From contig JAFQOW010000011.1 of NCBI GenBank assembly GCA_017412055.1, positions 40,908 to 104,907 on the forward strand: 64,000 nucleotides of DNA, written 5' to 3'. The notes below the pieces were generated by a model. That model made no database searches. It was not told the origin of the DNA and saw only the letters and a program-made list of their open reading frames with translations. The translations under genes were made by a program, and so were the position numbers. Below, piece by piece: positions 28,380 through 37,161 of this stretch (its first letter is position 1; each line of letters starts with the position of its first letter). The DNA is from Lachnospiraceae bacterium. Lineage in GTDB: Bacteria > Bacillota > Clostridia > Lachnospirales > Lachnospiraceae.

Positions 28380-28393
28380 GGTTGGACGTCAAA
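28360..28393 (-). promoter_or_regulatory. Minus-strand promoter upstream of the small hydrophobic frame
   Basis: On the minus strand TTGACG is followed by 17 bases and TATTCT. The predicted start is near 28355. Confidence 0.45.
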
Positions 28394-28440
28394 AATTAAT
28401 ATTATAAATAAATGCAATAAGTGCAGAAAGGTTGTGCTAT

Positions 28441-30159
28441 ATGGAGTATTCAGCTATTACACATTATATGGAAAAAAGATATTGTTATGCTATAGAGAAA
28501 GGTAAGTTTCTTATACGTATAGAGACAAAAAAGGATGATATGAAAAGGGTTACCCTTCACTGTAGGGACAAGTATATTCCTATTGAGTTTCTTGATACGT
28601 GGGCAAGCTATGAAATGAATAAGGTTGCCAGCAGCAGATTTCATGATTATTATGAAGTGGTTATAGATATTGACTGTATATGCCTTAGATATTTCTTTGA
28701 GTTAGAGGATAAGTACGGCGAAGTAACCTATTATGGAAATTATGATTTTTATGAGGAAAAGATAGATAATATAGATAGAATGTTTGATCTTCCTCAGAAT
28801 CTTAGGGAGGAGGAGATTCATAGGGTTCCACAGTGGGCGAAAAATAAGGTTGTATATCAGATATTTCCATCTAGGTATGCTACTACAGAGAAGGTAAGTG
28901 AAAAGGATTGGTATAAAGCACCTATAGGACCTAGAGATGATTTGAAGGGGAATCTTAGAGGTGTAATCAATGCATTAGTGCACCTTAAGGATATGGGTAT
29001 CGATGTGTTGTATATGACTCCTATATTTAAATCTAACTCAAGTCATAAGTATGATACTATTGATTATTATAAAATTGATGATAGCTTTGGCGGTGAGGAT
29101 GATTTAAAAGAGCTTGTTAATAAGGCTCACAGTATGGACATGAAGGTTATACTAGATGGAGTGTTTAATCATACATCACCTGAGTTTTTTGCATTTAAGG
29201 ATATAGTGGAGAATAAGGCAAATTCAAGGTATAAAGATTGGTATTATATTGATAGCTTTCCAGTAAAACAGCCAAGTAGAATGACTCGTCCTAATTTTAA
29301 GACCTTTGCATATTTTGGAGGAATGCCTAAGTTAAATCTCAACAATGAAGAGACTGCCCAGTACTTTATAAATGTAGGAAAGTATTGGATAGAGAAGTGC
29401 AACATAGATGGATGGCGTCTGGATGTGGGAGATGAGGTTGTTCACGAATTTTGGAAGAAATTTAGAAAAGCTGTAAAATCTGTTAAAGAGGATGCTTTTG
29501 TGATTGGAGAAATATGGCATTATGCAGGAGATTTCTTGGAAGGTGATGAGTGGGATTCTATTATGAATTACTCATTCTATTACAGTGTGCACGATTTCCT
29601 GTGTCATGAGACTATAAGTGCAAGCCGCTTTGTGGAAAGTCTTGATTTTATGAGAGGAAGATTATATAGGGACATAAATGCTGTTCTTCTTAATCTTATA
29701 GATAGTCATGACACTGCGAGATTTCTTCATGTGGCATCTGGAGATAAAAAGAAATTGAAGTTAGCAGCAGCATTTCAGCTTCTTTTGCCTGGAATGCCTA
29801 TGATATATTATGGTGATGAATATGGTATGACAGGTGGAAATGATCCGGATTGCAGAAGAGGTATGGTATGGGATGAAAAGTATCAAGACCTTGATATTTA
29901 TAACTGGTATTGTAATCTTATAAGGACAAGAAAAGAAAACCCTGCCCTCACAGAAGGGGAACTGGTAAGTTGTATGACAGATGATGATAAGGGAATTATT
30001 AAGATGGTAAGAAGGCTTGATGATAAGGAAGTCATAGTAATATTTAATGGAAGAGGTGCCAGCGTTTCTGTGGATAAGTACGTTGGAAGAATAGATGAGA
30101 TTACAGGTGAGGTATTTGATGGAGAATTGGCGCCATATAGGGCATTGGTTTTAAAATAA
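28441..30159 (+). CDS. Cytoplasmic GH13 maltodextrin hydrolase (neopullulanase/cyclomaltodextrinase-like), 572 aa
   Basis: Degrades maltodextrins or cyclodextrins inside the cell: no signal peptide is present. I place the start at ATG 28441, behind AGAAAGG; an upstream TTG lacks an RBS. Residues about 1-120 form a beta-rich N-terminal module resembling CBM34, common in GH13_20 enzymes, where it helps dimerisation. The barrel begins VVYQIFPSRYA; conserved regions are I, DGVFNHTSPEFF; II, GWRLDVGDEV (nucleophile Asp near 327); III, IGEIWH (Glu); IV, LIDSHDTARF. GDEYGMTGGNDPDCRRGMVW is typical of neopullulanases. It complements the importer and MalQ located 5 kb upstream, but is a separate transcription unit. 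Confidence 0.88.
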   Translation: MEYSAITHYMEKRYCYAIEKGKFLIRIETKKDDMKRVTLHCRDKYIPIEFLDTWASYEMNKVASSRFHDYYEVVIDIDCICLRYFFELEDKYGEVTYYGNYDFYEEKIDNIDRMFDLPQNLREEEIHRVPQWAKNKVVYQIFPSRYATTEKVSEKDWYKAPIGPRDDLKGNLRGVINALVHLKDMGIDVLYMTPIFKSNSSHKYDTIDYYKIDDSFGGEDDLKELVNKAHSMDMKVILDGVFNHTSPEFFAFKDIVENKANSRYKDWYYIDSFPVKQPSRMTRPNFKTFAYFGGMPKLNLNNEETAQYFINVGKYWIEKCNIDGWRLDVGDEVVHEFWKKFRKAVKSVKEDAFVIGEIWHYAGDFLEGDEWDSIMNYSFYYSVHDFLCHETISASRFVESLDFMRGRLYRDINAVLLNLIDSHDTARFLHVASGDKKKLKLAAAFQLLLPGMPMIYYGDEYGMTGGNDPDCRRGMVWDEKYQDLDIYNWYCNLIRTRKENPALTEGELVSCMTDDDKGIIKMVRRLDDKEVIVIFNGRGASVSVDKYVGRIDEITGEVFDGELAPYRALVLK

Positions 30160-30179
30160 AAAGTTATTTGATTAGATGG

Positions 30180-30212
30180 AGGCGTTACTATATAAGGTAA
30201 TGCCTTTAGCTA
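30180..30212 (+). terminator. Probable terminator after the GH13 hydrolase
   Basis: Stem AGGCGTTAC (30180-30188) / GTAATGCCT (30197-30205) with one G-T wobble, followed by TTTAGCTATTTT, a broken T-run. Confidence 0.5.
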
Positions 30213-30332
30213 TTTTAAGAGATAATCATATTGACTTTTACATTATAAAATGATACTTTAATAGTTAAGAGATTTAAAGCGGTAAAGCGGATAAATCAAA
30301 AGAAAAGAATGTATTGGAAGGAAATGATAATT

Positions 30333-31967
30333 ATGCCAGTTATGGAATATTTAGAGAGAAATGCGAAACTTTATCCAGATGAGGTGGCTTTGGTAGAGCT
30401 TAACCCTGATGAACAGGATAATAGAAGAACTACATGGAAGGAATATGGGCTTATTGAGTCGGATAGGTTTACACCATATCGTAGAGAAATTACATGGAGT
30501 GTATTTGATGAAAAGGCAAATAGATTTGCAAATATGCTTATAGGAAGAGGCATAAAGAAAGGAGATAAGGTAGCTATACTGATGTATAACTGCTTGGAGT
30601 GGTTACCTATTTATTTTGGCGTCTTAAAAGCGGGTGCTATAGCAGTGCCTTTTAACTTCCGTTATGACGCAGAAGAAATATTATATTGTGTGGAATTGGC
30701 AGAGGTAGATATGGTGGTGTTTGGACCAGCATTTATCGGACGTATTGAGGCTGATGCTGAAAAACTTAGTAAAGGAAGACTTCTCATATATGTAGGAGAT
30801 AATTGTCCAAGCTTCGCAGAAAGTTATCATGAGTTAGTTGCAGATTGTTCAAGTAAGAATCCAGGGCTTGATATTACAGAAGAGGATTTTGGTGCTATCT
30901 ATTTTTCTTCAGGAACGACAGGATTTCCTAAGGCGATTTTACATAAGCACTTAAGTCTTACACAGGCTGCTGAGATGGAGCAGAAGCATCACGAGACAGG
31001 AAGAGAGGATACATTCCTTTGTATACCACCTCTTTACCATACAGGTGCTAAGTTCCATTGGATGGGAAGCTTGGTTGCTGGAAGCAAGGCAGTTCTTCTT
31101 AAGGGTACAAGACCAGAAACTATTATAGAGACTGTATCAAAGGAAAAATGTACAATAGTATGGTTGCTTGTTCCATGGGCTCAGGATATCTTGGATGCAT
31201 TGGATAGAGGAGATATGAAGCTTGAGGATTATGAATTAGCTCAGTGGAGACTTATGCATATTGGCGCACAGCCAGTTCCACCATCGCTTATTAAGCGTTG
31301 GAAGGCATATTTCCCAGACCATGACTACGATACAAATTATGGTTTATCAGAGTCTACAGGTCCTGGTTGTGTTCACCTTGGTATGGGCAACATACATAAG
31401 GTTGGTGCTATCGGTGTGCCAGGCTACAGATGGCAGTGTAAGATCGTAGATGAAGCAGGCGTGGAAGTGCCAGATGGTGAAGTGGGTGAGCTTTGTGTAT
31501 TTGGTCCAGGTGTTATGACATGTTATTATAATAATCCAGAAGCTACAGCAGAGACAATTAAGGATGGATGGTTATATACAGGAGATATGGCTCGTCTTGA
31601 TGAGGATGGATTTATCTTCCTAGTAGATAGAAAGAAGGATGTAATCGTAAGTGGTGGTGAAAATATTTATCCAGTTCAGATTGAAGATTTCATCCGTAAG
31701 TTTGATAAGGTGAAGGATGTGGCTGTTATCGGTCTTTCTGATAGAAGACTTGGCGAGAAGACAGCTGCCATTATAGAGATAAAGGATGGTATGGAATGTA
31801 CTGAGCAGGAGATAGAAGAATTCTGCCTTGAGCTTCCAAGGTACAAGCGTCCAAAGGAGATTATCTTTGCTGAAATTCCTAGAAATGCTACAGGAAAGAT
31901 TGAAAAGCCTAGACTTAGAAAGATGTATGGCGCAGATAATCTCGTAGCTAAGGAAAATATGGCTTAA
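30333..31967 (+). CDS. Acyl-CoA synthetase / AMP-dependent ligase, long-chain fatty-acid type (544 aa)
   Basis: Activates a carboxylic acid, probably a fatty acid, to an acyl-adenylate and then a thioester. I chose ATG 30333 (MPVMEYLERN), since GGAAGGAAA lies 8 bases before it; an ATG at 30309 has no RBS. ANL-superfamily motifs: A3 YFSSGTTGFPKAILHKH (near 190), A5 YGLSESTGPG, A7/A8 GWLYTGDMARLDEDGFIFL and VDRKKDVIVSGGENIYP, and A10 PRNATGKIEKPRLRK with the catalytic Lys. The organisation matches FadD-like and feruloyl-CoA synthetase-like proteins; the substrate cannot be read from sequence. The next gene follows after 29 bases, so a lipid or envelope role is possible. Upstream TTGACT (30231) with a weak -10 may be its promoter. 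Confidence 0.85.
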   Translation: MPVMEYLERNAKLYPDEVALVELNPDEQDNRRTTWKEYGLIESDRFTPYRREITWSVFDEKANRFANMLIGRGIKKGDKVAILMYNCLEWLPIYFGVLKAGAIAVPFNFRYDAEEILYCVELAEVDMVVFGPAFIGRIEADAEKLSKGRLLIYVGDNCPSFAESYHELVADCSSKNPGLDITEEDFGAIYFSSGTTGFPKAILHKHLSLTQAAEMEQKHHETGREDTFLCIPPLYHTGAKFHWMGSLVAGSKAVLLKGTRPETIIETVSKEKCTIVWLLVPWAQDILDALDRGDMKLEDYELAQWRLMHIGAQPVPPSLIKRWKAYFPDHDYDTNYGLSESTGPGCVHLGMGNIHKVGAIGVPGYRWQCKIVDEAGVEVPDGEVGELCVFGPGVMTCYYNNPEATAETIKDGWLYTGDMARLDEDGFIFLVDRKKDVIVSGGENIYPVQIEDFIRKFDKVKDVAVIGLSDRRLGEKTAAIIEIKDGMECTEQEIEEFCLELPRYKRPKEIIFAEIPRNATGKIEKPRLRKMYGADNLVAKENMA

Positions 31968-31996
31968 AATACTGATAAAGAGAAATTAGGAGTTTT

Positions 31997-33316
31997 ATGA
32001 AAACAAAAAGGTTGCTTGATAAATTAATATCAGAAAAGGTTATGGAAATATACATAATAGCTGCCATAGTGGGTATTCCGTTATTTGCGTTGATGACAGA
32101 AACCTTTGGCAGGCCGTTTATAACTCAGCCGTACGTGGTAAGTGCGTTGGGGTATGTGGGAGCAGTGTTGTGTATAGCTTCTTTGTTTAAACGTAGAAAA
32201 GAATTATATTTGACAGATGTCTTGTATATTTTATTGATGTGTTTTATGTCATTGTCCTTTGTTTTATCAAAGGATATATATGAATCTATATTGGGATTTT
32301 GGTATGATGAATTTTTTTCTCATTTTTTGGCATATTTTAGCTTGATGCTTGCGGCAGCAACTATTAATGATGAGAAAAGGAGAAAAAGAATTCTTGTGGC
32401 ATTCCTTGCGGTGGTTGTTGGCCATTCGCTTGTGGCGGTGTTTCAGACAATGAATATATGTATAAGTCCGTGTTGCCTTGCACTGGATAGATATAAGGTG
32501 GGAGAGGATATCTGTTGGGGACTTACTCAACATCCTAACTGGTATGGTGGACTTAGTACTTTGTTCTGTGCATGTAGTGCAGGTATGTACTTGTTTACAG
32601 AGAATGATAGACGTAGAAACATATATTTTTGTGTAAATATGGTGGCTTTCTATACAATGCTTTCTGCTGAGGCGAGATTGGCATGGGTGGGTACTATTGC
32701 CTATATTCTCTTTTATGTTATATCCTTGTCAATTATGAAAGAAAAACGTTTATGGAAGCGTTTTGGGGTTATGATTATAGGAATGATTGTTGTTACATTA
32801 TTTACTATACTTGTGTGTGGTAGAATATTAGAACGATTTGAAAGAACATCAGAGGAGTTAAAGTCTTCAAATGTGGAAGGATTGGGCTCAGGCAGAGTAT
32901 ACATATGGAGATTTGCGCTGGAATCAGTTCCGGATAATTGGCTGTTTGGTTTGGGCCTTGACAATTTAAAAGATGCTTATGTATTAAATCCTAGATTTAA
33001 AGAAGGTATGTGGCTTAACGAGAAGGCTCACAACGAATATATTCATTATCTTGCTACTCAGGGTGTATTTCAGTTTGTGACATATATGTCACTTCTTGTA
33101 TATGCGGTGGTAAGAGGTGTAAAGACAGTATTACATACAGAAGATAAGAGCAATAAATATATGACTTGGATTTTTCTTGGAATGTTTGCGGCGTATTCGG
33201 CTCAGGCGATGTTCAATAGTAGTGTAATCAACATTGCACCGTATTTTTGGATTACAATAGGTATGTGTGTACCACATAAAAATCAAGTAACGAAAATTCA
33301 AACTGATAGAAAATAA
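31997..33316 (+). CDS. O-antigen ligase / Wzy_C-type polysaccharide polymerase membrane protein (439 aa)
   Basis: A polytopic membrane protein with about 10-12 hydrophobic segments starting EIYIIAAIVGIPLFALM. The Wzy_C signature is LNEKAHNEYIHYLATQGVFQ (about residues 340-358), with the catalytic-loop His; a further loop motif is GLTQHPNWYGGLSTLF. Proteins of this family join or polymerise lipid-linked glycans outside the membrane. It lies directly after the acyl-CoA synthetase (29-base gap, RBS TAGGAG) with a terminator after it; the UDP-galactopyranose mutase 2.6 kb away could feed a related glycan. No glycosyltransferase genes are adjacent, so it is an orphan. Confidence 0.82.
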   Translation: MKTKRLLDKLISEKVMEIYIIAAIVGIPLFALMTETFGRPFITQPYVVSALGYVGAVLCIASLFKRRKELYLTDVLYILLMCFMSLSFVLSKDIYESILGFWYDEFFSHFLAYFSLMLAAATINDEKRRKRILVAFLAVVVGHSLVAVFQTMNICISPCCLALDRYKVGEDICWGLTQHPNWYGGLSTLFCACSAGMYLFTENDRRRNIYFCVNMVAFYTMLSAEARLAWVGTIAYILFYVISLSIMKEKRLWKRFGVMIIGMIVVTLFTILVCGRILERFERTSEELKSSNVEGLGSGRVYIWRFALESVPDNWLFGLGLDNLKDAYVLNPRFKEGMWLNEKAHNEYIHYLATQGVFQFVTYMSLLVYAVVRGVKTVLHTEDKSNKYMTWIFLGMFAAYSAQAMFNSSVINIAPYFWITIGMCVPHKNQVTKIQTDRK

Positions 33317-33335
33317 AGTATGGAAATAATAAGTG

Positions 33336-33370
33336 AAATCCACATCTTTTAATACAGATGTGGATTTTTT
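33336..33370 (+). terminator. Intrinsic terminator after the Wzy_C-type gene
   Basis: A 12-bp stem AAATCCACATCT / AGATGTGGATTT with an 8-nt loop, running into T6. Confidence 0.8.
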
Positions 33371-33533
33371 ATGATATAGGAAAGTTCTCTGAACTTTCTA
33401 TATCATAAAAAACGCTCCGCGAGGATGAGCACTCGCACGAGAAGAATATGTCAGCTAATGCTGACCGTGCTCGGCTCGCAAAGCGGAGCAAGTCCCTCTA
33501 GACAGAGGGATTTAGGGAGATGATGCGGACTTG
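33365..33533. repeat. Array of palindromes/structured intergenic element
   Basis: Three structures follow one another. (1) A 23-nt arm TTTTTTATGATATAGGAAAG-TTC and its near-perfect complement (33365-33412, loop TCT, one bulged G). (2) A GC-rich nested hairpin: GCTCCGC (33414-33420) with GCGGAGC (33483-33489), enclosing GAGCAC/GTGCTC (33427, 33467) and TCAGC-TAAT-GCTGA (33451-33464). (3) TCCCTCT-AGAC-AGAGGGA (33493-33510), alternatively bracketed by CAAGTCC/GGACTTG (33489, 33527). No reading frame is present. The GC content is above the surroundings. It looks like a dispersed structured repeat of Clostridia genomes, but only one copy is in this window. Confidence 0.6.
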
Positions 33534-33587
33534 TCAGCTTTGTTCTATAAAGTATATAAAATAGTTTTGAAAAAAGACTTTCTTTTC

Positions 33588-33616
33588 TTGCTAAAAACTT
33601 GAAAATATGTTATCAT
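33588..33616 (+). promoter_or_regulatory. Probable promoter of the chemotaxis receptor gene
   Basis: TTGCTA (33588-33593), 17 bases, TATCAT (33611-33616). The RBS AAAGGAGA and ATG follow at 33669. Confidence 0.45.
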
Positions 33617-33668
33617 AGTTTAAAGTTGTATACGTATTGTGAATAATTACATATAAAGGAGACGGTGT

Positions 33669-35804
33669 ATGAATTTAAAAGAGAAACTAAGAAATTTAAA
33701 GGTAGGAGAAAAGCTTAAAAAGTCTTATAATACCATAATTGTAGCTGTTATAGTTATGGGTGTGGCAGCACTTATCGGTATGATTCTTATTAATCTAAGA
33801 GTTAAGTCGTTTAAGGAAGATGCATTTACAAATATGCAGATTCAGCTAGAAATTAAAAGCGAAATTCAAGAGATAGCTAAGAATGTACTATGGTGTACAG
33901 CTACAGAAGATAAAGAGACTGTAGCTGAAAAGATAGCCGAAGCAGAAAAGATTATGGAGGACATATTAAAGAGTTCAGAAAAGCTTGAGGCAAGTTTTGA
34001 TGATGAAGAGCTTACTAAAAAGCTTGGTTACGCTATCAAGGATATGAAGATTGCCCAGATAGAGGTTGTGGCTAAGGCTAGAGCAGGACATAATAGAGAA
34101 GCGTTTGAATATCTTGAGAAGAACTATGCAAAGGCTAATCAGGAAGCTATAAATGTTCTTAATACCATCGGTGATTTAGCAGAAAAACAGGCTAATTCAG
34201 CGTATATGTTCACTATGATACTTGGAATTATTACTACAGTTATAGTCCTTGTAGTAGGAGTGGGAACAGTACTTATTTCTCTTAAGTATTCTAATGTAAT
34301 TACAGATATGATAGTTACACCTATTGAGGAGATTCGTAAGGTGGCTCGTAAGCTTAGAAAGGGACGTTTAGATGCTATCATAGAGTATTCTAGTGAGGAT
34401 GAATTGGGAGCTCTTGCAGATGACTTTAGAGAAGCCTGCGCTCAGATGAGAGATGTAGTAGAAGATGCTGGTTACATGCTTAAAGAGATGGCAGCAGGTA
34501 ATTTTAATGTAGATACACAGGCAGAAGAGAGCTATGTTGGTGAGTTTAAGCTTATATTAAAGAGTGTAAGAAAGCTTAATTGTGAATTGGATATAACACT
34601 TCGTCAGATTAATGAAGCAGCTGCACAGGTTACTATGGGCGCTGACCAGTTATCACATAGTGCTCAGGCACTTGCAGATGGTGCAACAGACCAGGCTGGA
34701 GCAGTGCAGGAGCTTACAGCTACTATAGAGAATGTATCAAATATTGCTGATGAAAGTGCTGATAATGCTGTTGAAGCTGCTGGCAGCAGTAAGGATGCAG
34801 CGGAAGAGGCTGTTAAGAGCCGTCGCGATATGGACGAGCTTATAGCGGCTATGAATAGAATTACAGCTACATCTAAGGAAATAGAGAAGATTATAGGAAC
34901 TATTGAAGAGATAGCATCTCAGACAAATCTCCTTTCTCTTAATGCTTCTATCGAAGCGGCTAGAGCAGGTGAAGCGGGTCGAGGTTTTGCGGTAGTAGCA
35001 CAGCAGGTAGGTAAGCTTGCTATGGATAGTGCAGAGTCGGCTGTACTTACAAGAAATCTTGTGAGTAAGTCTCTTGAAGAAATCTCTAATGGTAATGATA
35101 TAGCCCAGAGAACTATGGAGGCTATAGCAGATGTACTTGAGAGTATGGAACAGTTTGCTATGATGGCTGCAAGCTCAGCAGATGCATCTAAGACACAGGC
35201 GTATATGCTTGGTGAGGTACATACAGGTATTGAACAGATTTCTGTAGTAGTAGAGAATAACTCGGCATCAGCCGAAGAGACATCGGCTATTAGCGAAGAG
35301 CTTTCAGCACAGGCAGAGTCTCTTAAGGGCATGGTTGAAGCATTTGAACTTAGAAGAGAGCCAGTGGATTATGATGAGTATGGATATAGCGATGATGATT
35401 CTGATTTGTATGATCCAGATGATGAAGATTTAGATGATGAGAAAACAGAAGAAACAGATGCGGATGAAGCTGTGGAAGAATCTGAAAATCAGCTGGAGGA
35501 AGGGTTAGAAGAAAAGTCAGGTGAAGAATTTGATAGTGAGTTAGAAGACGCTAATGATGAAGATTCAGATGGTAATTTAGAAGCTGAAGAATATACAGAA
35601 AGTGACGATGAAGAAGTAGCTTACGAATCATTAGATGATACAGAGGAAGCAGAGGCTACTATAGAGTATGATCAGGAGGTGCTTCCGGAAGAAGTTCAGA
35701 ATACTTCGGATGATGAAGAGGAACCAGAATTATCTATAGGTTCAGAGGATTCGGATTTTGATATTTGGTCAAATAGTGATTCTTCAGAGGATGAAGGAAA
35801 ATAG
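33669..35804 (+). CDS. Methyl-accepting chemotaxis protein with long acidic C-terminal tail (711 aa)
   Basis: Membrane receptor that signals to CheA. Membrane helix 1 lies near residues 21-43 ([20 protein letters not shown]) and helix 2 near 180-205, bracketing a four-helix-bundle-like sensor of about 135 residues. HAMP follows ([20 protein letters not shown]), then the MA signalling domain whose hairpin tip reads [20 protein letters not shown] (near 413-432). Unusually, after [10 protein letters not shown] the protein continues for about 145 residues that are almost all Asp, Glu, Ser and Thr ([32 protein letters not shown]). This tail has no CheR-docking NWETF-type pentapeptide. It lies just upstream of glf and the pilus operon, so its output could be pilus-based movement; no che genes are in the window. 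Confidence 0.9.
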   Translation: MNLKEKLRNLKVGEKLKKSYNTIIVAVIVMGVAALIGMILINLRVKSFKEDAFTNMQIQLEIKSEIQEIAKNVLWCTATEDKETVAEKIAEAEKIMEDILKSSEKLEASFDDEELTKKLGYAIKDMKIAQIEVVAKARAGHNREAFEYLEKNYAKANQEAINVLNTIGDLAEKQANSAYMFTMILGIITTVIVLVVGVGTVLISLKYSNVITDMIVTPIEEIRKVARKLRKGRLDAIIEYSSEDELGALADDFREACAQMRDVVEDAGYMLKEMAAGNFNVDTQAEESYVGEFKLILKSVRKLNCELDITLRQINEAAAQVTMGADQLSHSAQALADGATDQAGAVQELTATIENVSNIADESADNAVEAAGSSKDAAEEAVKSRRDMDELIAAMNRITATSKEIEKIIGTIEEIASQTNLLSLNASIEAARAGEAGRGFAVVAQQVGKLAMDSAESAVLTRNLVSKSLEEISNGNDIAQRTMEAIADVLESMEQFAMMAASSADASKTQAYMLGEVHTGIEQISVVVENNSASAEETSAISEELSAQAESLKGMVEAFELRREPVDYDEYGYSDDDSDLYDPDDEDLDDEKTEETDADEAVEESENQLEEGLEEKSGEEFDSELEDANDEDSDGNLEAEEYTESDDEEVAYESLDDTEEAEATIEYDQEVLPEEVQNTSDDEEEPELSIGSEDSDFDIWSNSDSSEDEGK

Positions 35805-35837
35805 TACTTTGGGACTATGGGATGGACAAAGAATTGT

Positions 35838-35868
35838 GCACCTTCGATAAAATCGAAGGTGCTTTTTT
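35838..35868 (+). terminator. Intrinsic terminator after the chemotaxis receptor
   Basis: Perfect 11-bp stem GCACCTTCGAT / ATCGAAGGTGC with AAA loop, then T6. Confidence 0.85.
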
Positions 35869-35945
35869 GTGAATGATTTTTAGTGACATCTTGAAAATGT
35901 GGTGGTAATATAGTACCCGTTGGAAAGGATAAAAGGAGAATTACT

Positions 35946-37040
35946 ATGTATGATTATTTAATAGTGGGCGCAGGGCTATACGGAGCCGTGTTTGCTCGCC
36001 AGATGAAGGAAAGAGGAAAGAACGTACTGGTTATTGAGAAACGTTCTCATATAGCTGGAAATATTTATACGGAAGAGATTGAGGGTATAAATGTCCATAA
36101 GTACGGAGCGCATATATTCCATACCAATAATAAGGAAGTATGGGATTATGTAAATAGATTTGCCACATTTAATCGATACACAAATTCTCCAGTAGCAAAT
36201 TTTAAGGGTGAGATTTATTCTTTGCCTTTTAATATGTATACCTTTAATAAGATGTGGGGAGTCGTGACCCCGAAGGAGGCAGCTGAAAGAATAGAAGGAC
36301 AGGTGAAGGCTGCTGGTATAAAAGAACCTAAGAATTTAGAAGAGCAAGCCATAAGCCTGGTGGGAACGGATATTTATGAAAAGCTGGTAAAGGGATATAC
36401 TGAAAAACAGTGGGGTAGACCATGCGATGAATTACCGTCGTTTATTATAAAGAGACTTCCAGTGAGATTGACTTATGATAATAATTATTTTAATGCCCTA
36501 TATCAGGGTATTCCTATAGGCGGATATACAAAGCTTGTTGAGAATATGCTAGAAGGTATAGAAGTAAGGCTTGATACAGATTATCTTGCAAATAGGGAAG
36601 AATATGAAAAGATAGCAAGAAAAATTGTGTATACAGGGCCGATAGATGCGTATTATGATTACATATATGGTAATCTTGAGTATAGATCAGTAAGATTTGA
36701 GACAGAAATTCTTGATGAACAAAACTATCAGGGAAATGCTGTGGTAAATTATACAGACAGTGATACACCGTATACTAGAATTATAGAACACAAATGGTTT
36801 GAATTTGGAACTCAGGAAAAGACTGTAATAAGTAGGGAATACAGTGCTGAATGGAACCTGGGTGATGAACCATATTATCCAGTAAATGATGAAAAGAATG
36901 GAAAGCTTTACGAAAGGTATAGGGAACTTTCGGAAAAGGAAGAAAATGTTATATTTGGTGGAAGATTAGGCGAATACAAGTATTACGATATGGATGTTGT
37001 CATAGAAAAAGCGCTGAATATGTCAAATATTATGGATTAA
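35946..37040 (+). CDS. glf: UDP-galactopyranose mutase (364 aa)
   Basis: Flavoenzyme interconverting UDP-galactopyranose and UDP-galactofuranose for surface glycans. The Rossmann FAD motif is at the start (DYLIVGAGLYGAVFARQ, then VLVIEKRSHIAGNIYTE). Other GLF signatures are YGAHIFHTNNKEVWDYVNRF, FNMYTFNKMWGV, GYTEKQWGRPCDELP and the C-terminal GGRLGEYKYYDMD, containing the conserved Arg for substrate and flavin contact. Length near 365-380 is normal. RBS AAAAGGAG. It has its own unit between two promoters or terminators, and suggests galactofuranose in the envelope. Confidence 0.94.
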   Translation: MYDYLIVGAGLYGAVFARQMKERGKNVLVIEKRSHIAGNIYTEEIEGINVHKYGAHIFHTNNKEVWDYVNRFATFNRYTNSPVANFKGEIYSLPFNMYTFNKMWGVVTPKEAAERIEGQVKAAGIKEPKNLEEQAISLVGTDIYEKLVKGYTEKQWGRPCDELPSFIIKRLPVRLTYDNNYFNALYQGIPIGGYTKLVENMLEGIEVRLDTDYLANREEYEKIARKIVYTGPIDAYYDYIYGNLEYRSVRFETEILDEQNYQGNAVVNYTDSDTPYTRIIEHKWFEFGTQEKTVISREYSAEWNLGDEPYYPVNDEKNGKLYERYRELSEKEENVIFGGRLGEYKYYDMDVVIEKALNMSNIMD

Positions 37041-37054
37041 TTTGTGAAAATTTC

Positions 37055-37083
37055 TTGAACTTAGGTAAAAAAAGTGATAGAAT
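37055..37083 (+). promoter_or_regulatory. Promoter of the type IV pilus operon
   Basis: TTGAAC (37055-37060), 17 bases, TAGAAT (37078-37083). The predicted start near 37090 leaves a leader of about 70 bases before pilB. It is the only strong promoter I see in front of the 18-kb pilus cluster. Confidence 0.6.
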
Positions 37084-37161
37084 AAAAAGAACTAGAGATG
37101 TAGTTATAATTTGGGCTTTGCAAGTTGATAAAATAGCATATAGAAGATAGGAGTTAGGAGA

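Noticed and set aside
28432..28440. TTG start nine bases upstream for the cytoplasmic GH13 gene
   Set aside because: The AGAAAGG ribosome site is correctly spaced for the ATG at 28441, not for the TTG.
33365..33412. The first palindrome as a simple second terminator
   Set aside because: A complete terminator already ends at 33370, and the palindrome is continuous with two further structures, so I treat it as part of a larger element.
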